From the NCBI RefSeq assembly GCF_018614575.1, contig NZ_JAGGOJ010000032.1, forward strand, positions 99,248-163,247: 64,000 nt of DNA. The letters are read 5' to 3'. Below are positions 35,793-44,215 of this stretch, piece after piece. The notes under the pieces were generated by a model. The model searched no databases, was not told the DNA's origin, and was given only the letters and a program-made list of their open reading frames with translations. The stretch is from Streptomyces sp. ISL-10. GTDB lineage: Bacteria; Actinomycetota; Actinomycetes; Streptomycetales; Streptomycetaceae. The position numbers were made by a program, and so were the translations under genes. Each line of letters starts with the position of its first letter. Position 1 is the first letter of the stretch.

Positions 35793-35821
35793 GGGGCCTC
35801 ACGCACGTGTGGGGCCCCTTT
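35793..35821 (+). terminator. Terminator of the RHS operon
   Basis: A 12-bp stem containing two wobble pairs (35793-35804 with 35807-35818), followed by TTT, lies 8 bp after the small membrane-protein gene. Confidence 0.8.
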
Positions 35822-35849
35822 CCCCATGTCGGGGGTCCTCTTCGACGTT

Positions 35850-36440
35850 GCCGGCAAGGTGGGTCGGTCGTGCCCGGCGAGGTGCGGGGGCGACGCCGGC
35901 GAAGGCCGCCAGAGCATCTGGCGAGTCGAATTCCTCCAGGCCGCCGCCGACAGCGGCGAGGAACTCCGCGCCGAGCACGGTGCCGATGCCTGGGACGCTC
36001 AGGAGGATGTCGGCGAGTTCGTGCTCGCGAAACCGGCCCTCGGTGAGCTTGTCGACGTCGACCCGGCGGCCGGTCAGCAACTTGAGCTCGATGGCGGTTT
36101 CGTCGCCGGGGCGGATGGGGCGCAGGTCGCGGCGCATCCTGGCCTGGTCGGCGATGACGTAGGCGTCGCGGGCGTCGGTCTTGCCCTCGCCGCGGTAGGC
36201 ATCCGACGCCCGGTTTCACCAGCCAGCCAGGGATATAGAGAATCTCCTGGCCGTGATTGAGCAGCAGGGCCAGCAGCAGCGCGGGTTCTCCGCCGGTCAT
36301 GTCGATGGCCCAGGTGACCTTCTCACCGTCGGATAGGTCCAGGACGTCGCCGATCAGCTTCAGCAGCTCCGGCTCGTCGTTGGCCACCCGGCGAGCAGGG
36401 TCTTGCCGTCCGCGTTCAAGGCCAGGCCGTGATGGTGGCC
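35850..36440 (-). pseudogene. IS110-type transposase, deleted and frameshifted
   Basis: One minus-strand frame gives EPELLKLIGDVLDLSDGEKV and TWAIDMTGGEPALLLALLLN (N-terminal DEDD domain). Another gives GRFREHELADILLSVPGIGT and VLGAEFLAAVGG (C-terminal helix-hairpin-helix with PGIG). In intact IS110 transposases about 100 residues lie between these blocks. Here they are nearly adjacent, and the C-terminal catalytic serine region is missing. It is a dead insertion just inside the right end of the Tn3-type element. Confidence 0.8.
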
Positions 36441-36513
36441 TTTGCTCGCGACGGCACGGAGCTGGGCGCACGAAACCCCGACAGACAGCCAATAAGTTAC
36501 TCGCTGGTCACTC

Positions 36514-36546
36514 TGCCCCTGGTGACAGCCTCCTTAAAGGCAGCCC
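36514..36546 (-). repeat. Tn3-type inverted repeat, right
   Basis: Read on the minus strand it begins GGGCTGCCTTTAAGGAGGCT and matches the left end at 32 of 33 positions. It is followed directly by the second AAGTA target copy at 36547-36551. Confidence 0.93.
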
Positions 36547-36774
36547 AAGTACGGCGTCACCTGGAGCACGGTCAACAAGGCCCTGACCTCGGCTTGGCCG
36601 CAGCCACGCACGACAACCGCTTCGGCGCGGCCGTCGAAGCTGGATCCGTTCACGCCGCTGATCGACGAGATCCTGCTCATTGATCTGGATGCGACCGGGA
36701 AACAGCGCCACACCGTCACCCCGGATCTACCGCCGTCTGATCGACGAGCACTCCTCGTCCGAGGCGTTGCGTTG
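36547..36774 (+). pseudogene. istA: IS21-type istA, continuation after the transposon
   Basis: This sequence continues the istA gene cut at 21107. It reads KYGVTWSTVNKALTSAWPQP, then LDPFTPLIDEILLIDLDATG, and after one extra C near 36721 RIYRRLIDEHSSSEALR before a TGA at about 36774. It lacks the DDE domain and the istB partner, so the IS21 copy was dead at its 3' side irrespective of the Tn3-type insertion. Confidence 0.85.
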
Positions 36775-36857
36775 ACCACTTGAACCCGCACCGATGAGAG
36801 GGCGCAAGCGTCCTGCGAGCAACCGCGCGGTCCGGCCAGGGACTGAGAGTCCGGTGT

Positions 36858-37631
36858 TTATACCTTGCTCGCGACCACCATGTAGTTCTCGGCCTCAAGA
36901 TCGAACGTGCTCAGTTCTGTCTGGAGTCCGACCCGGTGCAGCTCGACTTCGAGTTCCTCGTACCGGTAGGGCCAGCAGGACAGCAGTTCCGAGCGGACAA
37001 GAACCAACCCGGTCGCATCAACTTGTGCGATCGCAATCTCGATGTGGTGCTCCTCCTCCCAGTGCGGCGCAATCTCCCAGCGGTAGACCACGACGGCATC
37101 GCGACCGTTCCGGCGGACGAGTCGGTCACTGATCTCCAGCCGGGAACCTCTGGCCCTCACGAGTTCCCAAGTGCGGGATGTGAGTACCAAGCGGCCGCCG
37201 GGGCGCAGAAGCCGTGACATCGACTCCAGAGCAGCACCCCTGCCTGTCGCGCCCGTGGCATGGTGAAGCGAGTTGCCAACGCAGAACACCATGTCGAACG
37301 TGTTGTCCTGGAAATGGTCGGGCAGCTCTTCCCAGTTCGCCCGTACGGCCCGGACGGGTGCCCCGAACTCCTCAGACAACTCTGCGGTCCGACGAACCAT
37401 CGCCTCGCTGGCGTCAGTTGCGACAACCTGCATGCCACGACCGGCGAGGCCAACCGCCAACTGTCCGGTTCCGCACGAACAGTCGAGGACGTGAGCGTTC
37501 GACGGCAGGAGATTGAGGACGTCGTCGAACGACGCAGCGAACTCGGCTGGAGGCAACTTTGCATCCGAGATGAGCCATTCGTACACCTCGGCAAGCACGT
37601 CATAACCTGTCACAACCACTACCTCCGTCAC
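36858..37631 (-). CDS. Class I SAM-dependent methyltransferase
   Basis: This 257-residue Rossmann-fold methyltransferase has motif I VLDCSCGTGQLAVGLAGRG at about residues 48-66, the acidic end of strand 2 (VVATDASEAMV), motif II MVFCVGNSLHHA and LLRPGGRLVLTSR at motif III. This resembles small-molecule methyltransferases such as glycine/sarcosine-type enzymes. No substrate can be inferred. The gene stands alone between the IS21 remnant and the recombinase operon, with a complete C-terminus (ENYMVVASKV). The ATG at 37631 is the natural start. Confidence 0.9.
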   Translation of the reverse strand: MTEVVVVTGYDVLAEVYEWLISDAKLPPAEFAASFDDVLNLLPSNAHVLDCSCGTGQLAVGLAGRGMQVVATDASEAMVRRTAELSEEFGAPVRAVRANWEELPDHFQDNTFDMVFCVGNSLHHATGATGRGAALESMSRLLRPGGRLVLTSRTWELVRARGSRLEISDRLVRRNGRDAVVVYRWEIAPHWEEEHHIEIAIAQVDATGLVLVRSELLSCWPYRYEELEVELHRVGLQTELSTFDLEAENYMVVASKV

Positions 37632-37818
37632 GCGGCAGACTCACGGTAGGACGTCAAGTCCATCAGCGGAGCAAGCCGGGCACCAATGGTTTTCGCAAGG
37701 ATGGCTCTGACGGCCGCCCCATGCCTGACGTGTCGATCTACGACCAGCTGTTTCCCAGCCGGCGAGCCGCCGTGGCCGCCGCTGGGCGCACGCCGGCCCC
37801 GAGACCTACCCGGGCCCC

Positions 37819-39582
37819 TTAAGGCCCAGCAAGATCATTCTTGCCGGGATGCGGTGCTGGTCCCGCGTTGCGGAGGCTGTACTCGATGAGGCCGGGCTGG
37901 TCGACGGTGCCGGTGTAGCGCAGGGCCGCGCCGACGGACAGACCGAACAGGTCGCAGATGCGGCGGGGGTCGCCGCCGGTGGCCTCGGCCTCGTGGAGGA
38001 GGCGGTCCTCGCGGAGCCGGCGGGCGGATATGCCGAGCACGTCGTTGATCCAGACGTTGCTGACCGGCTCGACGCCGCAGCCAGTGGTCTGAGAGACGAA
38101 CAGGTGAGGGTTGGCAGTGCGGGGCCAGCGGTGGTTTCGGTAGTCCAGGTAGGTCGCCACGCGGGCGCGTACGGGCTCGGCGAGCAGGACAGTCCGGTCG
38201 GGCAGGAACAGGCGTCCGTCGCGCAGGTCAATGGTCTTCAGGCCGCGTAGTTGCCCGGAGGTGAGCGCGTGGAAGATGACCAGGGCGGCCAGGGCGGCTC
38301 GCGGCGCCTGCCGGTCGTGGAGGATTTCCCGGAGGGCGTCGACCTCGACGGGCAGGGGAATGGTGGAGGTCGGCATGCCGCAGAAGATCCGGGCGGTGGG
38401 GTCGGTGAAGATGATCCGCCGGGTCTTCAGCGGCCGCAGGATGTGCCGCAGGCCCTGGAGCATGTCCACGCGTGGGGTGCCGCTGTCGGGCAGGACGGCG
38501 AGGACGTCGGCACGGGTGACGGACCTGAGCGAGTTCTTGCCCTGATCCGCCCAGGTTCGCAGGGCGGGAAGTGCGTGTGTCACCATCCGCTGAATCCATC
38601 GGGGCGGACGCGCTTTGACACGCGGCGCGGTGGTACTGCCGGACAGCTTCAGTTCGAACCAGGTGGTGAGCTCGCCGAGCATCGGTTCGGGAAGGCCGAC
38701 AGTGCGCTCGCGGAACCAGGTAACGACGCCGGGGGTGCGGTCGTCGTCCAGCATGCCGAGCTGTGCCAGCAGCTTCAGCAGAGGTCTGACCGGCAAGAGC
38801 AGGTCACTCAGCAACAGCACGTCGGACGCCCTGAACCGGGCGCCGGGCGTCTCCTGGATGCTCAGCAGCACACGTAGCCCGCGGTCCAGGCCCCAGGCGG
38901 TGTGATACCCCAGCCCGTGGCGTTGCGCGTAGTCATCGACGGCGGCCTTGAGCGCCGCTGTAACCTCGGGCGCATCGACCTCGGGAAAACCCCGCTCCTG
39001 GCCGCGCCGCAGGTCCCGGCCAGGTGGAGGGAACATGCCGAGCTGCTGGTGCTCCGCCGGTCTCAGCGGCGGCGGAGGCTGCGGAGCCGGCTCGGTCCGA
39101 CGCCGTGCCCCCTTCGGGTTCAGCAGTTCCAGGCGCCGTCCCATGTTCGCGAAGTACAGCTGCTGCCCGTGCCGGTTCGCCCCTTCCAGATCCAGGGCCT
39201 GGCGGCGGGGCCGCAGCATCTGGGCCTGCTTCATGCACAGCCGGCACGCGCCGGTCTCGGCCAGATGCAGGACGCGCCCGCAGATCCGGCAGGGGCCGGT
39301 GCTCGGGTAGAGCCGACGCCACGCACGGCATCCCACGCACATCCGGCCGTAGCGCCGCAGCATCCCCCAGGCGAAGCAGTCCGGGCAGGACGCCGGACGC
39401 TCGGCTGACGAACCGCGGTAGCAGCCCCGGCACTTGAAAGCCGTCCAGTAATCCTCGGTCGACCCGCACTGACGGCACGGCGGCGGGTCGCACGGCTGCG
39501 GCCGGCAACGATGGCAGTACTTCGCACCTTGGCTGGACACGGGCCGCTGGCGGCACCGTGGGCAGGTCTTCGGCGGCGTCAT
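37819..39582 (-). CDS. Zinc-ribbon protein with a degenerate tyrosine-recombinase domain
   Basis: This is a 587-residue protein. I start it at the ATG at 39582 (MTPPKTCPRCRQRP), which overlaps the stop of the HTH gene (ATGA). The first 165 residues hold eight CxxC pairs (CPRC, CHRC, CRQC, CRGC, CPDC, CVGC, CRIC, CRLC), enough for four zinc ribbons. The remainder resembles a phage-integrase domain, but the first arginine box is lost (LTSGQLRGLKTID) and the HxxR/H boxes are weak, although a tyrosine remains (ALRYTGTV). I infer a DNA-binding accessory subunit of the recombinase encoded upstream in the operon. Confidence 0.8.
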   Translation of the reverse strand: MTPPKTCPRCRQRPVSSQGAKYCHRCRPQPCDPPPCRQCGSTEDYWTAFKCRGCYRGSSAERPASCPDCFAWGMLRRYGRMCVGCRAWRRLYPSTGPCRICGRVLHLAETGACRLCMKQAQMLRPRRQALDLEGANRHGQQLYFANMGRRLELLNPKGARRRTEPAPQPPPPLRPAEHQQLGMFPPPGRDLRRGQERGFPEVDAPEVTAALKAAVDDYAQRHGLGYHTAWGLDRGLRVLLSIQETPGARFRASDVLLLSDLLLPVRPLLKLLAQLGMLDDDRTPGVVTWFRERTVGLPEPMLGELTTWFELKLSGSTTAPRVKARPPRWIQRMVTHALPALRTWADQGKNSLRSVTRADVLAVLPDSGTPRVDMLQGLRHILRPLKTRRIIFTDPTARIFCGMPTSTIPLPVEVDALREILHDRQAPRAALAALVIFHALTSGQLRGLKTIDLRDGRLFLPDRTVLLAEPVRARVATYLDYRNHRWPRTANPHLFVSQTTGCGVEPVSNVWINDVLGISARRLREDRLLHEAEATGGDPRRICDLFGLSVGAALRYTGTVDQPGLIEYSLRNAGPAPHPGKNDLAGP

Positions 39583-39899
39583 CAGAGCGGCGGAAGGGTC
39601 CGGCCGCGGCCCAGCCGCGGCACCACCGACGCGGACCCGGTGGCCGCCTGCGGCTCGGCCTGTGGCCTCCTGGCCGCCGCCACCTCCGGCTCGTGCACGA
39701 GCAGGTCCGCCGTGGTGCACTGAAGCACCAGGCAGATGATGTCCAGGTCATCGAGCCGGACCGTCGTCGGCGTCCCCGTCCACAGCGCCGACATCTTGCC
39801 CGTGCTGATCTCCAGCCCGGCCTCCGCCAGGCGCCGGCGCATCTCGGTGGACTTCCAGATCCCCCGCTCGGCGGCCTTCATCCGCAAGTTCCAGCGCAT
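39582..39899 (-). CDS. Cro/C1-type HTH protein
   Basis: This 105-residue protein has an XRE-like HTH in the first 75 residues: MRWNLRMKAAERGIWKSTEM, then EISTGKMSALWTGTPTTVRL and DDLDIICLVLQC. The tail is Pro/Ala-rich. It lies 10 bases after the recombinase stop, and its own stop overlaps the start of the zinc-ribbon gene, so it is the middle gene of a three-gene operon. It may repress the operon or help shape the recombination complex. Confidence 0.85.
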   Translation of the reverse strand: MRWNLRMKAAERGIWKSTEMRRRLAEAGLEISTGKMSALWTGTPTTVRLDDLDIICLVLQCTTADLLVHEPEVAAARRPQAEPQAATGSASVVPRLGRGRTLPPL

Positions 39900-39909
39900 A
39901 TCCTCTTCC

Positions 39910-40989
39910 TCAGCCCAGGCCCAGCCGGGTCGAGACCCGCTGGTTCGCCGTCGCCCACGTCTGCTCGATGTGGTTCTCGTGTACGTGGATGTACCGGGTC
40001 GTAGTGGACAGCCATTCGTGGCCCAGAAGCTCTTGGACCGCCTTCAGGTCAACGCCTTGCAGGTAGAGCGAGGACGCGCAGAAATGCCGTAGGACGTGCG
40101 GTGTCAGGCGTCCGGCCCACGCGGGCAGAAAGTCCGTCACCGCTCCCTTCAGGCCCGACCGCAGCGCGTCGTCACCAGCCCGCAGGCAGAACCCGGTCAG
40201 AGGGTCGCGGCGCTCGCTGGGGAACATCGGGGCGTCGGGGTTGGCGTAGTCGTCGCCGAACTGGTGCCGCACGTCGCCGAGCCACCAGTCCATCAGGGCG
40301 TCTGTCGAGTTGATGGCCGGCACAAGGCGGCCCTTCGGCCCGCGCCCGCGACTGCCCTTGCCGTGCCGGACGTGCAGCTTGCCGAAGTCGCCCAGGTCCG
40401 GCCGCCAGTCCCGGATGTCCAGCTTGAGCGTCTCGGTCATGCGCGTCCCGACCCGTCGCCACAGCGAGGCGACCATGTAGTCCCGGGCCGCGGGCAGGAA
40501 CTTCCTCGCGCTCCCCAACGACTCCCGCCACCCGTTGAACAGCTGGTCCACCTCAACCTCGGAGGGCGGGATGCGCTGGGTCCCGTACTCGCTCTTGGCC
40601 GGGCGGTTGAACTCGTCGATCGGCTGCACCAACACGTGACCGGTCAGCGCGTGGATGTCTCCCTGGTAGCGAGCGATCAGGAAGTCGAAGAACTGCGCGA
40701 GCGTCCACGCCTTGCTCTGGACCGTGCTGTGCGCGAGCCGTTTGACCTTGCGCTGGTCCGCGAGAAAACGATCGGCGTCCTCCGGACCGCTCGTCCATAC
40801 CGGCTGACCGAGGAACCGCACGTACTCGAAGATCGCCCGCCGGTCGTCGGCGATCGAACTGTCCGCCATCCCGGCGCCGACCCCGGCGAGCAGGAACTGG
40901 TCGACCAGCTCCTGCTCGAAGTCCTCGTACTCCTGTGCTGTCGCCAGTCGCCGCGGCGTACCGATCGACCGGACGACCGCGAGCGTCAT
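39910..40989 (-). CDS. Tyrosine recombinase/integrase
   Basis: This 359-residue tyrosine recombinase has an N-terminal SAM-like core-binding domain (STVQSKAWTLAQFFDFLIAR) and a full catalytic set: R at about 183 (RRVGTRMTETLKLD), K in HGKGSRGRGPKGR, HxxR at about 297-300 (TPHVLRHFCASSLY), H in LLGHEWLS and the nucleophile Y at about 333 (TTTRYIHVH). It should be active. It leads the three-gene operon with the HTH and zinc-ribbon genes. No att-like repeat or mobile cargo boundary is obvious, so the element it moves or resolves is unknown. Confidence 0.93.
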   Translation of the reverse strand: MTLAVVRSIGTPRRLATAQEYEDFEQELVDQFLLAGVGAGMADSSIADDRRAIFEYVRFLGQPVWTSGPEDADRFLADQRKVKRLAHSTVQSKAWTLAQFFDFLIARYQGDIHALTGHVLVQPIDEFNRPAKSEYGTQRIPPSEVEVDQLFNGWRESLGSARKFLPAARDYMVASLWRRVGTRMTETLKLDIRDWRPDLGDFGKLHVRHGKGSRGRGPKGRLVPAINSTDALMDWWLGDVRHQFGDDYANPDAPMFPSERRDPLTGFCLRAGDDALRSGLKGAVTDFLPAWAGRLTPHVLRHFCASSLYLQGVDLKAVQELLGHEWLSTTTRYIHVHENHIEQTWATANQRVSTRLGLG

Positions 40990-41658
40990 CGACGCCTCAG
41001 CTCACTGCGAACGACCATGCGTCATAGATAGCGGCAGAACGTCAGGAATCTCGACGGAACGTCGAAGTCTCCAGGCTATCGAGTGAACCCCCGCTCACCA
41101 GTGCCGCAGGTCAGAAGATGATGGGCCGAGCAGAACGAACTCGCGGGAGTCCCGACAGCGGCCATGATCTGTGGGCCCACCATCATGGTGACGGCGAGCG
41201 GGAGAATCCTGAGGTCCACCGTTCCCCTTCCGGCACCGAATCCGACGACGGACGCCGCCGCCTCTCTCCCATTGGTTCGTACCGGCGTCGGTACGGCATC
41301 CATTGGTGCGCTGTCCGGGTCGCTGCCGTCCGAACGCACCCGCTCCCACCGAACTGGGTCCCCGGCAGGGGGCCCGGCCGCGCCGCCCGCGCAACGCGCA
41401 CGCCTCTCAGCTGCTGCGCGCCTGCCAGCCACACCCTGGCCTGCACTTCGGCGTTGTCGTCTTCACCGGCGCCATGGACTCCGCGACGGACGCGGTCCAG
41501 GGACTCACCGAGGACCAGGCCCTGATGCTGCTGGACCTCTACCTGCTGCGTATCACCGCCCGCGTATCGGGCGCGCGGCGCCATTGACACCAGGTCACCC
41601 AGGGGCCCCGGAGGAATTCCGGGCCCGCCGCCTCTGGAGAATCGAGAAAGGGAGAACC
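40990..41658. other. Upstream region of the recombinase operon; no firm gene
   Basis: The first 100 bp must hold the recombinase promoter. A plus-strand frame ending at 41587 contains HASQLLRACQPHPGLHFGVV and then GLTEDQALMLLDLYLLRIT, which looks protein-like, but it has no convincing start and no family I know. GAGAAAGGGAG at 41648-41658 is the ribosome site of the next gene. Confidence 0.35.
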
Positions 41659-41929
41659 ATGAAATTCACGATCGTCGGCAACCGGTACGACTGCTGGGAT
41701 CTCGCCTCGACCTTCGCAGTCGTCACCGAGGGAGAAACTCTCGATGAGGCCAAGCAGAAAGCGGCTGAGGCCGTTCTGGGGCACTTCCCGTTACCGCGCC
41801 GAAGGCGAGGCGGGTGAGAGCCCCGAAACCTCCTGGGGCGGCGACAACGGCACCTACGTCGTCACGGCGTTCGAGGCGGACCTGAGCACCCAGACCATCG
41901 AGCTCGCGACGTTCGTGCTGATCGCATGA
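41659..41929 (+). pseudogene. Small hypothetical protein, frameshifted
   Basis: A strong ribosome site (AAAGGGAG) precedes the ATG at 41659. The product starts MKFTIVGNRYDCWDLASTFA and VVTEGETLDEAKQKAAEAVL. Between 41777 and 41790 the sensible reading moves one frame on: RYRAEGEAGESPETSWGGDN, then TYVVTAFEADLSTQTIELAT, ending at the TGA that overlaps the next start. The joined product would be about 90 residues, possibly an alpha/beta accessory protein. Its function is unknown. Confidence 0.6.
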
Positions 41930-42159
41930 CCGCCGCAGCCACCCAGACGTTCACCGTCATCGGCCTGAGCCTGGACGTCGACTGCGCCGAGCTGCTCATC
42001 GCCGCGGTCCTGCCCGGCCCCGTCGCCGACCAGATCGAGTTGCTCGCCACGAGCGAAGACGACTCCACCCGCTGGGCCGGGGAAATTCGACGCCCCGACC
42101 CCGATACGGCCGCCGCCCTCGCGTACGCGCACTGCCGCAGGTGGGGCGACGAGGACTGA
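41926..42159 (+). CDS. Small hypothetical protein
   Basis: This 77-residue protein has its ATG overlapping the stop of the preceding gene (ATGA), so it is coupled to it. The sequence (FTVIGLSLDVDCAELLIAAV, then EDDSTRWAGEIRRPDP and AAALAYAHCRRWGDED) is acidic and compact without a known motif. Short two-gene cassettes of this kind occur in Streptomyces mobile regions. Its function cannot be assigned. Confidence 0.65.
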   Translation: MTAAATQTFTVIGLSLDVDCAELLIAAVLPGPVADQIELLATSEDDSTRWAGEIRRPDPDTAAALAYAHCRRWGDED

Positions 42160-42194
42160 TCCAACCCGGTACGTGAGAGCGCCTAGCGCCCGGC

Positions 42195-42582
42195 CCACTG
42201 GCGACCAAGCTGCACCTGGCCATCGAACAGGGCCGGAAGCCCATGTCCATCGTGATCACGGCCGGGCAGGCCGCGTACCCGGCCAGGTCGGGTGCGCGCC
42301 GACAAGGCGTACGCCTCCCGGAAGAACCGCGCTCACCTGCGGCGGCGCGGGATCCTCTGCACCATCCCGGACAAGGCCGACCAGGCCCGCAACCGCAAGA
42401 AACGCGGTTCGCGCGGCGGCCGGCCGCCGAAGTCCGACCCGCAGGACTACAAGGCTCGGCACGCGGTCGAGTGCGGTATCAATCGCCTCAAGAGGCACCG
42501 GGCCGTGGCCGCGAGGTACGACAAACTCGCGGTCCACTACGAGGCCACTGTCCTCGTTGCCGCCATCAACGAGTGGTTGTGA
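42195..42582 (+). pseudogene. IS5-type transposase, C-terminal half
   Basis: Two plus-strand frames give LATKLHLAIEQGRKPMSIVI (DDE strand region) and VRADKAYASRKNRAHLRRRG, then RGGRPPKSDPQDYKARHAVE with the catalytic glutamate, and INRLKRHRAVAARYDKLAVH. The N-terminal half and the first aspartate are missing, and there is a frameshift near 42290. It overlaps the end of the minus-strand GNAT remnant by a few bases. Confidence 0.8.
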
Positions 42583-42997
42583 CGCACTGGTCCGACGACA
42601 GCTCGAACACCCGTACTCGCCGACCCCCGGTGGGATTGACCGTCTCACGGACCGGATGCATCCCCAGTTTGGTCATGATCCGTTCGGAGGCGTCGTTGCC
42701 CACTTGAGTGGTGCTGGCGATCCGCTCCAGCCCTCGCTCTTCGAACCCGAACCGTACAGCGGCCGCAGTGGCCTCGGTGGCCAAGCCCTGCCCCCAGTGG
42801 GAACGTCCCAGCCGCCAGCCGACCTCGTAGCACGCCGCGTAGTGGATGGTGCTCTGGAAGAGAGCTTGGCCGGACAGCTGCCAGCGCACGTTGACCGTGC
42901 ACCACTCGTGGTCCCAGAGGCGGTACGCGCGGGCATCGGTCACCTCCCAGGGCTCAGCCACAACATCGTGGGGAAAGACCCATCCCAGGGCTACCAT
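42566..42997 (-). pseudogene. GNAT acetyltransferase (RimJ/RimL type), N-terminally truncated
   Basis: From the methionine at 42997 the frame reads MVALGWVFPHDVVAEPWEVT, then YEVGWRLGRSHWGQGLATEA with the acetyl-CoA-binding motif (RxxxGxG/A) and VGNDASERIMTKLGMHPVRE. This is the last two thirds of a RimJ/RimL-like N-acetyltransferase of about 180 residues. The first strand-helix unit is replaced upstream by unrelated sequence, so it is probably inactive. Confidence 0.7.
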
Positions 42998-43099
42998 CCC
43001 GGGCACCGCCGCGACGAAGGAGCCCGGCTTCATGACCGCGGGGAAGCTTGCGGTTGCCGGGGCATGCTGCAAGTCACCCCACCGGGACAGCGCCTCGCC

Positions 43100-43317
43100 A
43101 CGGGCATGCACTGCGTAGCGCGCAGCAGCTCCCACAGCGCCTCCTCGTCGACGGTGACAGGGGGCGCGAACTGGCTCAGTACGCCGTCCAGGTTCGTCAG
43201 GTGCACCGCGATGCGGGCATGGAACCTGGCTATCCCCTCGAACCACGACTCGACCTGCTCAACCGTCAGCTCATCGGCACACAGAAACACCAACGAGCCC
43301 CACACGACATCCGTCAC
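43100..43317 (-). pseudogene. Hypothetical protein, N-terminal part
   Basis: This minus-strand frame begins MTDVVWGSLVFLCADELTVE, then FEGIARFHARIAVHLTNLDG and VDEEALWELLRATQ, which has the look of a real small protein with unknown function. It loses sense after about 43100 and runs into the GNAT remnant. Its first 25 codons are repeated at 44291 inside a 98-bp direct repeat. Confidence 0.4.
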
Positions 43318-43339
43318 GCAGATGCGGTTGCAGGATTAG
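43242..43339 (+). repeat. 98-bp direct repeat, copy 1
   Basis: It matches 44216-44313 at 95 of 98 positions. It begins ACCACGACTCGACCTGCTCA and ends with CGGTTGCAGGATTAG. It lies immediately before the lipoprotein gene and contains, on the minus strand, the start of a small hypothetical gene. Confidence 0.9.
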
Positions 43340-43348
43340 GCTGACCGG

Positions 43349-44074
43349 ATGACAGCTGATCGCACAGCAGCCAAGTACCGCCGCATCCTCGCCCTGGCCG
43401 GCGCGGCCGGGATCGCCCTTGCCGGGAGCGCCTGTTCCTCGTCCGGGAGTTCCGGCGGGGCCGCCTCGGGCGGTGAGAGGCTGTCCTACGACCGGGTCGC
43501 CTCGACGGCGAAGCAGCTGACGAGTACGTCGGCCTGCCCGTTCGGCCTAGACCCGGCGGCGGCGCTGAAGGCGGCCGGTGCCGAACGGACCGTCACCACG
43601 GCGGCGTCCGGCGGCGACCCCGCGGCTCAGGGGACCGTCGACCCGGGCCGGCCGGCTGAGGCCTGGCCCAGCGGGCAGCCCACGCCGTCCGGGCTCCCCT
43701 CCAACCCCGCCGTCCCGCCGCACACGTCCGTCGTCTGCAACTTCACGGCTTCGGAAGCCCCGGTGGAGATCGACCTCGTGGCCGCGTCCGAGGGCGGGGT
43801 GGCGGTGAACCTGGCGCTGCCGCAGATCGCCCGCCTCGGCACCCTCCGCGCCGACGAGGTGATGGCGTTCTCCAAGGACAGGCCCGGGATCGGCCAGACC
43901 AGGGTCACCCCGGGCCGGGGCACGGTCGCCGTCGCACGGGTGGCGGTGGCGGGCAAGGGCGACTTGGCGCTCGTGGTCTCCCAGGGATGGCCCGTCACCA
44001 AGGCGGACCCAGCCCTGGCCGGCGAGTCGCTCAGGAAGGTCGCCGAGGCACTCGCGGCCCAGCTGCGGCCCTAG
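43349..44074 (+). CDS. DUF3558-like lipoprotein
   Basis: This 241-residue secreted lipoprotein has a signal peptide (RRILALAGAAGIALAGSAC) with the lipobox LAGSAC and lipidated cysteine at about residue 29, then a Ser/Gly linker. A folded domain with two cysteines (STSACPFGLD, SVVCNFTASEAP) follows, typical of the DUF3558-type lipoproteins of actinomycetes. It would be anchored on the outer face of the membrane. The role is unknown. It is flanked by two 98-bp direct repeats, which suggests that the gene arrived or was duplicated with them. Confidence 0.8.
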   Translation: MTADRTAAKYRRILALAGAAGIALAGSACSSSGSSGGAASGGERLSYDRVASTAKQLTSTSACPFGLDPAAALKAAGAERTVTTAASGGDPAAQGTVDPGRPAEAWPSGQPTPSGLPSNPAVPPHTSVVCNFTASEAPVEIDLVAASEGGVAVNLALPQIARLGTLRADEVMAFSKDRPGIGQTRVTPGRGTVAVARVAVAGKGDLALVVSQGWPVTKADPALAGESLRKVAEALAAQLRP

Positions 44075-44215
44075 GCGGCGCCGACAGGCGACCCGCCGCG
44101 CACGGCTCGCCGCCCGACCGGAGCGAGCCGGTGCGGTACCCGGGAGGGCCGAACCGGAGGTCGCCAGGGCCCGCGACCGGGGCCGCCTCGGAGCCCCGGG
44201 TGGCTCCGAACGAGT

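Larger units (their letters stand above)
21108..36546. mobile_element. 15.4-kb Tn3-family transposon carrying an RHS toxin locus
   Basis: The borders are seen directly. A 33-bp inverted repeat is at 21108-21140 and 36514-36546 (32 of 33 positions identical), flanked by the 5-bp duplication AAGTA at 21103-21107 and 36547-36551. Removing the element and one AAGTA copy joins the two istA pieces in frame (ALQC-KYGVTW). Five-base duplications and repeats of this size are standard for the Tn3 family. Inside are a Tn3 transposase, a serine resolvase, a large palindrome, SSB, GNAT, small DNA-related genes, IS1182 and IS110 relics and a 6.1-kb RHS gene with a small membrane-protein partner. The transposase C-terminus has a one-base shift, so current mobility is uncertain. 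Confidence 0.92.

Noticed and set aside
37819..40989. Calling the three-gene operon a RIT (recombinase-in-trio) element
   Set aside because: RIT elements have three tyrosine recombinases. Here the middle gene is an HTH protein and the third lacks catalytic residues, and no bounding repeats were found.
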